Assembly: GCF_900090105.1 (NCBI RefSeq)
Contig: NZ_FMDM01000009.1
Coordinates: 1-64,000 of the forward strand
DNA from: Micromonospora humi
Lineage (GTDB): Bacteria > Actinomycetota > Actinomycetes > Mycobacteriales > Micromonosporaceae
Length of the DNA stretch: 64,000 bases
Direction: 5' to 3'
Shown: positions 24,247-32,305 of the stretch, one piece after another
Layout of the letters: every line of letters starts with the position of its first letter
Numbering within the stretch: position 1 is the first letter of the stretch
Position numbers and translations under genes: made by a program
Notes under the pieces: generated by a model
The model's input: the letters and a program-made list of their open reading frames with translations, nothing else
The model's database searches: none
What the model was told of the DNA's origin: nothing

Positions 24247-24490
24247 CCCGCGGCTCATCCTGATCACCCGGCCCGGCTGCCACCTCTGCGACGACGCGAA
24301 GGCGGCGCTCGACCGGGTGGTGGCGGTGACCGGCGACCGCTGGGTGGAGAAGGACGTGACCGGCGACGTCGAGCTGGAACGCGACTACGGCGACCGGCTG
24401 CCGGTGGTGCTGCTCGACGGCAAGGAGCACGGCTACTGGCGGGTCGAGGAGGACCGGCTGCTGCGGGACCTGACCACGCCGCAGCTCTAG
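24236..24490 (+). CDS. Glutaredoxin-like thioredoxin-fold protein (Rv0508 type)
   Basis: 84 residues. CxxC redox motif in LILITRPGCHLCDDAKAALD, cis-Pro in DRLPVVLLDGKEHGYWRVEE. DUF836/glutaredoxin-2-like family. In M. tuberculosis Rv0508 sits directly before hemA; here two HAD/two-component genes and rex intervene. ACGGAGGT lies 6 nt before the ATG, inside the end of the ligase gene. It probably reduces a disulfide or mixed mycothiol disulfide in the cytoplasm; the partner is unknown. Confidence 0.88.
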   Translation: MSSDPRLILITRPGCHLCDDAKAALDRVVAVTGDRWVEKDVTGDVELERDYGDRLPVVLLDGKEHGYWRVEEDRLLRDLTTPQL

Positions 24491-24503
24491 CTATCGTGTC
24501 CGG

Positions 24504-25154
24504 GTGACGGAGACGCGGCGCCACCTGGTGTGGGACTGGAACGGTACCCTGCTCGACGACCTCGACCTGGTGGTACGGGCCACCAACGTGGCGTTCGCCA
24601 GCGCCGGCGGCCCGGCGGTCAGCGCCGACGAGCACCGGGTGCGGTTCCGCCGGCCGATCGCCGACTACTACGCCGAGATGCTCGGCCGGGCGGTCGACGC
24701 CGACGCGTTCGGCGCGCTCGACCGGATCTTCCACGACGCGTACCGGGCCGGGCTGACGAGTTGCGCCCTGGCCGCCGACGCGACCGCCGCCATCGCCGCC
24801 TGGCCGGGCAGCCAGTCGCTGCTGTCCATGTGGTTCCACGACGAGCTGGTGCCCACCGTGCACACCTACGGGTTGACCCCGCACTTCCGCCGGGTGGACG
24901 GGCTGCGCGCCACGGTCGGCGGCGGCCCGAAGGCGGAGTGGCTGGAGAAGCACCTGGCCGAGCTGGGCCTCGACGGGCCCGACGTGGTGCTGATCGGCGA
25001 CTCGCTGGACGACGCGGACGCGGCCACCTCGGTCGGTGGCGCCGCCGTGCTCTACACCGGCGGGCTCTCCGACCCGGCCCGGCTGCGGGCCAGCGGCCAC
25101 CCGGTGGCCGACACCCTGACCGAGGCGGTGACCCTGGCCCGCGCCCTGCCCTGA
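24504..25154 (+). CDS. HAD family hydrolase (phosphoglycolate-phosphatase-like)
   Basis: 216 residues. HAD motif I HLVWDWNGTLLDDLDL (DxxGT form with W-D-W-N-G-T), cap domain around residues 25-90, motif II unclear (WPGSQSLLSMWFHDEL), Lys region GGGPKAEWLEKHL and motif IV VVLIGDSLDDADAA. Phosphate ester hydrolase; substrate unknown. GTG start with TATCGT (24492-24497) 6 nt upstream, indicating a leaderless transcript separate from the glutaredoxin gene. Convergent with the response regulator, 9 nt apart. Confidence 0.85.
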   Translation: MTETRRHLVWDWNGTLLDDLDLVVRATNVAFASAGGPAVSADEHRVRFRRPIADYYAEMLGRAVDADAFGALDRIFHDAYRAGLTSCALAADATAAIAAWPGSQSLLSMWFHDELVPTVHTYGLTPHFRRVDGLRATVGGGPKAEWLEKHLAELGLDGPDVVLIGDSLDDADAATSVGGAAVLYTGGLSDPARLRASGHPVADTLTEAVTLARALP

Positions 25155-25163
25155 GCCGGTCGC

Positions 25164-25820
25164 TCAGGCGCGGAGGTGGGCCAGGACGGCCAGGACCCGG
25201 CGGTGGTGGGTGGTGGCGTCCGGCGGCAGGTCGAGCTTGGTGAAGATGTTACGGACGTGCTTCTCGACCGCGCCGTCGCTCACCACGAGCAGGCGGGCGA
25301 TGGCGGTATTGGACCGGCCCTCGGCCATCAGCGCCAGCACCTCACGCTCGCGCGGGGTCAGCGCCGCCAGCGGGTCGTCGCGCCGCCGCCGCACCAGCAA
25401 CTGGCTGATCACCTCCGGGTCGAGCACGGTGCCGCCGGACGCCACCCGGGCCAGCCCGTCCAGGAATTCGTCGATCGCGGCCACCCGGTCCTTGAGCAGG
25501 TAGCCGATGCCGCCGCCGGCACCGCCCGCGGTGTCCAGCAGGTCGTCGGCGTACGACACCTCGACGTACTGGGACAGCACCAGGATCGGCGTGCCGGGCA
25601 CCCGGCGGCGGGCCTCCACCGCCGCGCGCAGCCCCTCGTCGGTGTGCGACGGCGGCATCCGCACGTCCACCACCGAGATGTCCGGCCGGTGCGTCACCAC
25701 CGCCTCGACCAGGGCGTCCCCGTCGGCGACGGCCGCCACCACCTCGTGCCCGGACTCGGTCAGCAGCCGGATCAGCCCCTCCCGGAGCAGTACGGCGTCG
25801 TCCGCGATCACCACCCGCAT
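25164..25820 (-). CDS. NarL/LuxR-type response regulator
   Basis: 218 residues. Receiver domain MRVVIADDAVLLREGLIRLL with acceptor Asp52 in DISVVDVRMPP, then Ser/Lys switch positions VLSQYV and YLLKDRV. C-terminal LuxR HTH: LTPREREVLALMAEGRSNTA, IARLLVVSDGAVEKHVRNIF, TKLDL. The receiver carries a Gly-rich insert (TAGGAGGGIG) just before the YLLK strand. ATG 25820 fits the domain start; a GTG at 25931 overlapping the kinase stop (GTGA) would add 37 low-complexity residues and is a real alternative. Pairs with the kinase upstream. Confidence 0.9.
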   Translation of the reverse strand: MRVVIADDAVLLREGLIRLLTESGHEVVAAVADGDALVEAVVTHRPDISVVDVRMPPSHTDEGLRAAVEARRRVPGTPILVLSQYVEVSYADDLLDTAGGAGGGIGYLLKDRVAAIDEFLDGLARVASGGTVLDPEVISQLLVRRRRDDPLAALTPREREVLALMAEGRSNTAIARLLVVSDGAVEKHVRNIFTKLDLPPDATTHHRRVLAVLAHLRA

Positions 25821-25927
25821 GGGTCCGGTGTCTATCACGTCCGGGTCCCACCGCGCGGCCTCGATGCGGGGCGGGGCGTCCCCGGCCCGGTCCGCGGCGT
25901 CGGACGGCGGCGTGCCGGCGGGCGTCG

Positions 25928-27217
25928 TCACCGGGGCAGCTCGGCGTGGACCCGGGTCGGCCCGCCGGCCGGGCTGGTCACCTCGAGCGTGCCGCCGGCC
26001 GCCCGGACCCGGTCGGCGATTCCGCTGAGCCCGTGTCCCTTGGCCAGGTGCGCGCCGCCGATCCCGTCGTCGCCGACGGTGATCTCCAGCCGGCCCACCT
26101 TCCGGGCCACCTCCACCCGGCAGGTGGCGGCCCGGCTGTGCTTGGCCACGTTGGTCAGCGCCTCGGCCACCACGAAGTAGGCGGCGCTCTCCAGGCCCGG
26201 GTCGAGCCGGCCGCCGGAGCGGCCCAGCTCGTCGTCGACCACCAGCTCGGTCGGCACCAGGGCCCGGGCGGCGAGCGCGGCGAGCGCGCTGGGCAACCCC
26301 CGGTCGACCAGGATCGGCGGGGCGATGCCCCGGGACAGGGCGCGCAGCTCGTCGAGCGTCTCCCGGGTCTGGGCGACCGCCTCGTCCAGGGTGCGCCGGG
26401 CCGCCTCCGGGTCGGCGGCGAGCTGCTGGCGGGCCCGACCCAGGTCCATCGCGAGCCGGACCAGGCGCTGCTGCGGCCCGTCGTGGATGTCCCGTTCCAG
26501 CCGGCGCAGCGCGGACGCCTCCGCCGAGGCGGCGGCCCGCTTCTGCTCCTCCAGCGTGGTGATCCGTTGCCGCATCTCGGCCACGCCGGTGAGCAGGGAG
26601 TACGCCAGCGCGGCCTGCACCCGGGCCAGGGCCCGGGCCACCAGGGGGAGGGTGAACAGGGCGAACAGCCCGATCGCGGTGTTCAGCGCGATTCGCGCGC
26701 CGGTCCCGTCGCCCATCCCGAGCAGCTCGCTGAGATCCTGGTCGTCCGGGCCGCGCGGGATGGCGCCGTCGTAGACGCCGTAGAGCGTGCCGGTCAGCGC
26801 CAGCGCCCACCACACCAGCATCAGCACGAACGTGGGCAACGCCACCACGAGCCGGACGAAGGCGTGCAGCAGGTCGAGCCACGACTGCGGGTCGCGCATC
26901 GGGGTGAACACCCGCCGCCAGAACCGGGCGCCACGCTCGGGCGTCAGGTAGACCGGGCGGACCCGGGACCGGCCGAGCACGGCGGGGAGCCGGAGCCGTT
27001 CCAGGTCGGCCAGTCCGCGGGCGGCGTAGAGCACCCCGGCCAGGACCGGCAGGCCGAGCGTGGTGACCAGCAGCCCGGCGGTGAGTGAGATCCCCGCCAC
27101 GGCGAGCACGAAGCCGACCACCGCCAGCGGGAGGCTGAAGAGCACGTAGCCGGTGTCGCGGGCGAGCTGACGGAGGAGCCCCCGGGCGGGCGAGGAGGGG
27201 GCGGGTACGGCGGTCAT
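25928..27217 (-). CDS. Sensor histidine kinase (HisKA_3, DesK/NarX type)
   Basis: 429 residues. Two hydrophobic pairs of helices: residues about 20-75 (VLFSLPLAVVGFVLAVAGIS, LLVTTLGLPVLAGVLYA) and 120-210 (LVVALPTFVLMLVWWALALT; TAIGLFALFTLPLVARAL), a PspC-like/sensor_1 region between. Phospho-acceptor LERDIHDGPQQRLVRLAMDL (His near 242), N-box VVAEALTNVAKHSRA and G-box GDDGIGGAHLAKGHGLSGIA. It has little extracytoplasmic sequence, so likely senses a membrane or intramembrane signal. Transcribed toward its response regulator; divergent from rex with a 391-bp gap. Confidence 0.92.
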   Translation of the reverse strand: MTAVPAPSSPARGLLRQLARDTGYVLFSLPLAVVGFVLAVAGISLTAGLLVTTLGLPVLAGVLYAARGLADLERLRLPAVLGRSRVRPVYLTPERGARFWRRVFTPMRDPQSWLDLLHAFVRLVVALPTFVLMLVWWALALTGTLYGVYDGAIPRGPDDQDLSELLGMGDGTGARIALNTAIGLFALFTLPLVARALARVQAALAYSLLTGVAEMRQRITTLEEQKRAAASAEASALRRLERDIHDGPQQRLVRLAMDLGRARQQLAADPEAARRTLDEAVAQTRETLDELRALSRGIAPPILVDRGLPSALAALAARALVPTELVVDDELGRSGGRLDPGLESAAYFVVAEALTNVAKHSRAATCRVEVARKVGRLEITVGDDGIGGAHLAKGHGLSGIADRVRAAGGTLEVTSPAGGPTRVHAELPR

Positions 27218-27608
27218 GGTTCGAGGCTATGGGCGCGGCGGCGCCCGGCCCATCCCGCTCGCCGGTCTCTCCCGGGTGGGGTTCTCCCTACTCCGGGACG
27301 TGAGCCGCGCCTCGCCGCGCCGATCACGGAGCGCCACCGAGCGCGCGCGATTGGTCAGAGAAGTCTGGATTGAGCAATAATCGCCAGGCGCCGCCGAAGA
27401 AGCGCGGTTTATCGATCTTGTGGGAATGGAGGGGCAGGTGGAGCCGCGTCGCGAGTCATCAAGATCGCGATTTGTGCACCTCTTCACAAGCGCCTACTCT
27501 GTAGTTCCGACGCGCCCTGCTAGCACAGCCGGCAACATCGGTCGCCAGCGGGAGTCCCGAAACGGCCGGCCCCCGTCGCCGGCCGAGGATCGCACCGCAC
27601 GGAGTCTC
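27218..27608. promoter_or_regulatory. 391-bp gap between kinase and rex: rex promoter and leader
   Basis: Holds the Rex operator and promoter (27472-27500, own entry) and a 108-nt leader to the rex ATG. The kinase-proximal half shows nothing I can assign beyond a short AT-richer patch, TTGAGCAATAATCG, near 27370-27385. An open frame entering rex from 27420 is rejected because it covers the promoter. Confidence 0.5.
27472..27500 (+). promoter_or_regulatory. Rex operator (ROP) over the rex-hem promoter
   Basis: TTGTGCACCTCTTCACAA (27472-27489) fits the Rex consensus TTGTGAA-n4-TTCACAA with one half weaker. TTGTGC (27472-27477) also serves as -35, with TACTCT (27495-27500) as -10 after 17 nt. 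Rex bound here would block the polymerase when NAD exceeds NADH; NADH releases it. Confidence 0.85.
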
Positions 27609-28379
27609 ATGAGTCAGCACCGTCCTTCTGGCGCGCCCGGCCGCACCGGTGCCGTACCGGCGCTTCCGGACCTGCCCGAGGCGACCGTGTCCCGGCTCCC
27701 GGAATACCTGCGCGCGCTGCACGCGCTCGCCGACGCCGGGCACGAGACCGTGTCCAGCGAGGGCCTGGCCAGCGCCGTCGGGGTCAACTCCGCCAAGCTC
27801 CGCAAGGACCTCTCCCACCTCGGTTCCTACGGGACCCGGGGCGTCGGCTACGACGTCGCGCTGCTGATCGACCAGATCGAGTCGGTGCTCGGGCTCACCC
27901 AGTGCCGGGCCGTCGCGCTGGTCGGCGTGGGTAATCTCGGTCACGCCCTGGCCGGCTACGACGGCTTCGCCAGCCGGGGCTTCCAGATCGCCGCGCTGCT
28001 CGACGCCGACCCCTCCCGGGTCGGCGAGGAGATCCACGGCCTGGTCGTCCGGCACGTCGACGAGCTGCCCCGGGTGGTCGCCGAGGAGTCGATCTCGATC
28101 GGCGTGATCGCCACCCCGGCGCCGGCCGCCCAGGCGGTCGCCGACCAGCTCGTCGCCGTCGGCGTGACGAGCATCCTCAACTTCGCGCCGTGCGTACTCT
28201 CGGTTCCGGACGGGGTCGACGTGCGCAAGGTCGACCTCGCGATCGAGCTGCAGATCCTGTCCTTCCACGAGCACCGCAAGGCGTCGCTGATCGCGCTGCC
28301 CGCCACCGGCGGGTCCGCCCTCACCGCCCTGCCCGGCGGGCTCGCGACCCCCGACACCCAGGAGGCGATCGGCACGTGA
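27609..28379 (+). CDS. rex: Redox-sensing transcriptional repressor Rex
   Basis: 256 residues. N-terminal winged helix: LPEYLRALHALADAGHETVS, GVNSAKLRKDLSHLGSYGTR, GVGYDVALLIDQI. C-terminal Rossmann domain ALVGVGNLGHALAGYDGF, AALLDADPSRVG and a domain-swap helix (LSFHEHRKA). Rex reads the NADH/NAD ratio and represses respiratory and, in Streptomyces, its own rex-hemACD operon. Here too rex is first in a heme operon and its own operator lies at the promoter. The C-terminus has an extra low-complexity tail (TALPGGLATPDTQEAIGT). The stop overlaps the hemA GTG. Confidence 0.96.
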   Translation: MSQHRPSGAPGRTGAVPALPDLPEATVSRLPEYLRALHALADAGHETVSSEGLASAVGVNSAKLRKDLSHLGSYGTRGVGYDVALLIDQIESVLGLTQCRAVALVGVGNLGHALAGYDGFASRGFQIAALLDADPSRVGEEIHGLVVRHVDELPRVVAEESISIGVIATPAPAAQAVADQLVAVGVTSILNFAPCVLSVPDGVDVRKVDLAIELQILSFHEHRKASLIALPATGGSALTALPGGLATPDTQEAIGT

Positions 28380-29749
28380 AACTGCTCGTCGTCGGCGCGT
28401 CCTACCGCACCGCCCCGGTCGCCGCCCTGGAACGCCTGGCCGTCCCGCCCGCGGACCTGACCCGCACGCTGGACCGGCTCGTCGCCCAGCCGTACGTCGC
28501 CGAGGCCGTCCTCGTCTCCACCTGCAACCGGGTGGAGATCTACGCCGCCGTCTCCGGGTTCCACGGTGGGCTCGGCGACATCTGCGCGGTCCTGGCCGAG
28601 CAGGCCGACTGCCCGCCGTCGGCGCTCGCCGGTCACCTCTACGTGCACTACGACGCCGCCGCCGTCGACCACGTCTTCCGGGTCGCCGCCGGGCTGGACT
28701 CCATGGTGGTCGGCGAGGCGCAGATCCTCGGTCAGCTCCGTGATGCCTACCACTCGGCCGGCGGCGCCGACTCGGCCGGCCGGCTCCTGCACGAGCTGAT
28801 GCAGCAGGCGCTGCGGGTCGGCAAGCGCGCCCACGCCGAGACCGGCATCGACCGGGCCGGGCAGAGCGTGGTCACCGCCGCGCTCGACCTCGCCGCCGAC
28901 CTGCTCCACGGCGACCTGGCCGGCCGACCCGCCATGGTGGTCGGTGCCGGGGCGATGGGCTCGCTGGGCGTGGCGACGCTGTCCCGGCTCGGTGCCGGCC
29001 CGCTCACCGTCACCAACCGGGGCGCCGCCCGTGCCGTCCGGCTCGCCGAGTCGTACGGCGCGACCGCCGTGCCGATGGCCGACCTGGTCGAGGCGCTCTC
29101 CACGGTGGACGTCGTGGTCGCCGCCACCGCCGCCACCGAGGCCGTGCTCACCCGTGACGTGGTGACCCGGGCGCTGGCCCGCCGGAACGCCGGCCGGGGC
29201 CCGCTGGTCCTGCTCGACCTGGCCGTCCCCCGCGACGTCGAGGCGGGCGTCGCGGAGCTGCCCGGCGTCGAGGTGATCGACATCGACCGGATGGCCGCCG
29301 TCCTCGCCGACGGGCCGGCCGCGGCCGACGCCGCCGAGGTCGGCCGGATCGTCGCCGGCGAGGTCGAGGCGTTCCTGAGCTGGCTGCGCGGCGCCGACGT
29401 GGCACCGACCGTGGCCGCGCTGCGCGGCCGGGCCGACGACGTGGTGACCGCCGAACTGCGCCGGCTCGGTCAGCGCCGCCCCGACCTCAGCGACGACCAG
29501 CGCGCCGAGGTCGCCCGCACCGTGCACCGGGTCGTGCAGCGACTGCTGCACCAGCCGACCGTACGGGTCCGCCAACTCGCCGCCGAACCCGGCGGCGACC
29601 AGTACGCGGCCCTGCTGCGCGAGCTGTTCGACCTGGAGGTGCCGCAGACGTCCCCGGTCGACACCGTCCCCGACGTGGTCGCCACCGACACTGACGGCCG
29701 GCCGTCGTTCGACGCCGCCGACGTCCCGTCCACCGGAGGTGCGCGATGA
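28376..29749 (+). CDS. hemA: Glutamyl-tRNA reductase
   Basis: 457 residues. N-terminal catalytic domain with nucleophile Cys50 in VLVSTCNRVEIYA, the loop VAAGLDSMVVGEAQILGQL, NADPH-binding domain AMVVGAGAMGSLGVATL and DLAVPRDVEAGV, and C-terminal dimerisation helices with LRELFDLEVPQ. It reduces Glu-tRNA to glutamate-1-semialdehyde, the first committed step to heme and corrinoids. Start GTG 28376 overlaps the rex stop (GTGA) and its stop overlaps hemC (ATGA), so expression is tied to Rex. The hemL aminotransferase is not in this window. Confidence 0.97.
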   Translation: MKLLVVGASYRTAPVAALERLAVPPADLTRTLDRLVAQPYVAEAVLVSTCNRVEIYAAVSGFHGGLGDICAVLAEQADCPPSALAGHLYVHYDAAAVDHVFRVAAGLDSMVVGEAQILGQLRDAYHSAGGADSAGRLLHELMQQALRVGKRAHAETGIDRAGQSVVTAALDLAADLLHGDLAGRPAMVVGAGAMGSLGVATLSRLGAGPLTVTNRGAARAVRLAESYGATAVPMADLVEALSTVDVVVAATAATEAVLTRDVVTRALARRNAGRGPLVLLDLAVPRDVEAGVAELPGVEVIDIDRMAAVLADGPAAADAAEVGRIVAGEVEAFLSWLRGADVAPTVAALRGRADDVVTAELRRLGQRRPDLSDDQRAEVARTVHRVVQRLLHQPTVRVRQLAAEPGGDQYAALLRELFDLEVPQTSPVDTVPDVVATDTDGRPSFDAADVPSTGGAR

Positions 29750-30714
29750 CCGCCCCCCTGCGCCTCGGCACCCGGGGCAGCGTCCTGGCGCTGGCCCAGT
29801 CCGGCCAGGTCGCCGAGGCCCTCACCGCGGCCACCGGCCGCCCGGTCGAGCTGATCGAGGTGGTGACCGCCGGCGACCGCTCCACCGCTCCGGTGCAGCG
29901 GCTCGGCGTCGGTGTCTTCGTCTCCGCGCTGCGCGACGCGCTGACCGCCGGTGAGATCGACTTCGCCGTCCACTCGTACAAGGACCTGCCGACCGCGGCG
30001 GCGCCCGGCCTGCACATCGCGGCCGTGCCGCCCCGGCAGGACCCGCGGGACGCGCTTGTCGCCACCGGCGGCCGTACCCTCGCCGAGCTGCCGCCCGGCG
30101 CGCGGATCGGCACCGGCGCGCTGCGCCGGATCGCCCAGCTGCACGCGCTGGGCATGCAGTTCGAGGTCACGCCGATCCGGGGCAACATCGACACCCGGCT
30201 CGGCCGGGTGCTCGGTGCGGACGCCGACCTCGACGCCGTCGTGCTGGCCCGGGCCGGGCTCACCCGGATCGGCCGCGCCGACGTCATCACCGAGACGCTC
30301 GACCCGATGCTCATGCTGCCCGCGCCCGCCCAGGGCGCGCTCGCGGTCGAGTGCCGGGCCGACGACCACGACCTGGTCGAGCTGCTCGCGCGGCTCGATC
30401 ACGCACCGTCCCGCGCCGCGGTCACCGCGGAACGGGCGCTGCTGGCCACCCTGGAGGCCGGGTGCAGCGCACCGGTGGCCGCCTACGGCGAACTCGCCGA
30501 GGGTGAGACCGGTGAGGAGATCTACCTGCGCGGTGCGGTGATCAGCCCGGACGGTTCCCGTGACCTCCGGCTGTCCCGCACCGGAACGCCCGCCGACGCG
30601 GCGGAGATCGGCAAGGCACTCGCCGCCGAACTCCTCGAACTCGGCGCCGACTCGATCCTCGGCCAAGAAGGACACGCCGGCCCGGGGACCCAGCAACTTG
30701 GGAGCACAGAATGA
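29746..30714 (+). CDS. hemC: Porphobilinogen deaminase (hydroxymethylbilane synthase)
   Basis: 322 residues. LRLGTRGSVLALAQSGQVAE, GVFVSALRDALTAGEIDFAV, HSYKDLPT, IGTGALRR, ITPIRGNIDTRLG-type loop (PIRGNIDTRLGRVL), APAQGALAVECRA and cofactor-binding Cys240 in LEAGCSAPVAAYG, which carries the dipyrromethane. It condenses four porphobilinogens to the linear tetrapyrrole. Overlaps hemA and hemD by ATGA junctions; third gene of rex-hemACDB. Confidence 0.97.
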   Translation: MTAPLRLGTRGSVLALAQSGQVAEALTAATGRPVELIEVVTAGDRSTAPVQRLGVGVFVSALRDALTAGEIDFAVHSYKDLPTAAAPGLHIAAVPPRQDPRDALVATGGRTLAELPPGARIGTGALRRIAQLHALGMQFEVTPIRGNIDTRLGRVLGADADLDAVVLARAGLTRIGRADVITETLDPMLMLPAPAQGALAVECRADDHDLVELLARLDHAPSRAAVTAERALLATLEAGCSAPVAAYGELAEGETGEEIYLRGAVISPDGSRDLRLSRTGTPADAAEIGKALAAELLELGADSILGQEGHAGPGTQQLGSTE

Positions 30715-32291
30715 CCCGCACCCGTAAGCCCGTAGGCCGGATCGCTTTCGTCGGGGCCGGCCCCGGCGACCCGGGCCTGCTGACCCGCCGGGCGCTCGAC
30801 GCCCTGGTCGAGGCCGACCACGTGGTATACGACCGGGGAGTCCCCGAGTCGCTGCTCACCCACGTCCGCGCCCAGGCCAGGTCCGACGCCGAGTTCAGCC
30901 CCGCCGAGGGCGTGCCGGGGGACGTGGCGAAGGTGCTGATCTCCGCGGCCCGCTCCGGCCAGAACGCCGTGCACCTGGTGGCCGGCGACCCGTTCGGCCA
31001 CGACTCGGTGGTCAAGGAGGTGCAGGCGGTGGCGCGCACCGCCGCGCACTTCGAGGTGGTGCCGGGCGTCGGCCAGGCCGAGGGCGTCGCCACCTACGCC
31101 GGTGTCCCGCTCTCCGGGGTACGCACCGCCGCCGACGTCGAGGACGTCACCACGCTGGACTTCGACGCGCTCGCCGCGGCCGTGGGCCGGGGCTCGCTGG
31201 CGCTCGCCGTGGACGCCGGTGACCTGGCCGCCGTCCGGGACGGGCTGCTGGCCGCCGGGGTCGACGGCACCACCGCGGTCGGGGTGACCGGCGACGGCAC
31301 CGGCGAGACGCAGTACACCACCACGTCGAGCGTGGACTCCTTCGTCGCGGCGGCGCTCGGCTTCACCGGCCGCGTCGTGCTCACCGTCGGCGCGGGCGTC
31401 ACCGACCGCGACAAGCTGAGCTGGTGGGAGAACCGCCCGCTGTACGGCTGGAAGGTGCTGGTTCCCCGCACCAAGGAGCAGGCCGGCGCGATGAGCGCGC
31501 GCCTGCGCGCGTACGGGGCGATCCCGTGCGAGGTGCCGACCATCGCGGTCGAGCCGCCGCGCACCCCGGCCCAGATGGAGCGGGCGGTCAAGGGCCTGGT
31601 CGACGGCCGGTACGCCTGGGTGATCTTCACCTCGGTGAACGCGGTCCGCGCGGTCTGGGAGAAGTTCGCCGAGCACGGCCTGGACGCCCGGCACTTCGGC
31701 GGCGTCAAGATCGCCTGTATCGGCGAGGCGACCGCGGACGCGGTCCGCGCGTTCGGTATCCAGCCGGAGCTGGTCCCCGCCGGGGAGCAGTCCTCGGAGG
31801 GCCTGCTCGCCGAGTTCTCGCCGCACGACGAGATCCTCGACCCGGTCGGCCGGGTGCTGCTGCCGCGCGCCGACATCGCCACCGAGACGCTCGCCGCCGG
31901 CCTCACCGAGCGCGGCTGGGAGGTCGACGACGTGACGGCCTACCGGACCGTGCGGGCGGCGCCGCCGCCGGCCGAGATCCGCGACGCGATCAAGTCGGGC
32001 GGGTTCGACGCGGTGCTGTTCACCTCGTCCTCCACGGTCCGGAACCTGGTCGGCATCGCCGGGAAGCCGCACGCGCGTACCGTTGTTGCCGTCATCGGGC
32101 CCAAGACGGCGGAGACCGCGACGGAGTTCGGCCTGCGGGTCGACGTGCAGCCGCCGCACGCCTCGGTGCCCGACCTGGTGGAGGCGCTCGCCGCCTACGC
32201 CGTCGAGCTGCGCGAGAAGCTCGCCGCCATGCCGGCGAAGCAGCGTCGCGGCTCGAAGGTGCAGGGGCCGACCGCCCTGAGGTTCCGCTGA
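30711..32291 (+). CDS. hemD: HemD: uroporphyrinogen-III synthase fused to a CobA-like methyltransferase domain
   Basis: 526 residues. Residues 1-240 are a SUMT/CobA-like domain starting IAFVGAGPGDPGLLTRRALD; residues 250-505 are uroporphyrinogen-III synthase (WKVLVPRTKEQAGAMSARLR, WVIFTSVNAVRAVWEKF, ACIGEATADAVRAFG, LLPRADIATETLAAGL, VLFTSSSTVRNLVG). This fusion is usual in actinobacteria. The methyltransferase half is altered at family motifs: GDPFGHDSVVKE and PGVGQAEGVATYAGVPLS replace the common GDPFVFGRG and PGVTSA...PLTHR, so methylation is doubtful while the synthase half looks intact. Overlaps hemC (ATGA). Confidence 0.93.
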   Translation: MTRTRKPVGRIAFVGAGPGDPGLLTRRALDALVEADHVVYDRGVPESLLTHVRAQARSDAEFSPAEGVPGDVAKVLISAARSGQNAVHLVAGDPFGHDSVVKEVQAVARTAAHFEVVPGVGQAEGVATYAGVPLSGVRTAADVEDVTTLDFDALAAAVGRGSLALAVDAGDLAAVRDGLLAAGVDGTTAVGVTGDGTGETQYTTTSSVDSFVAAALGFTGRVVLTVGAGVTDRDKLSWWENRPLYGWKVLVPRTKEQAGAMSARLRAYGAIPCEVPTIAVEPPRTPAQMERAVKGLVDGRYAWVIFTSVNAVRAVWEKFAEHGLDARHFGGVKIACIGEATADAVRAFGIQPELVPAGEQSSEGLLAEFSPHDEILDPVGRVLLPRADIATETLAAGLTERGWEVDDVTAYRTVRAAPPPAEIRDAIKSGGFDAVLFTSSSTVRNLVGIAGKPHARTVVAVIGPKTAETATEFGLRVDVQPPHASVPDLVEALAAYAVELREKLAAMPAKQRRGSKVQGPTALRFR

Positions 32292-32305
32292 CAGGAGGCA
32301 CCCCC

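Noticed and set aside
27420..27608. 63-codon N-terminal extension of Rex
   Set aside because: It would place the Rex operator and promoter inside the coding region, and known Rex proteins start near the downstream ATG at 27609.
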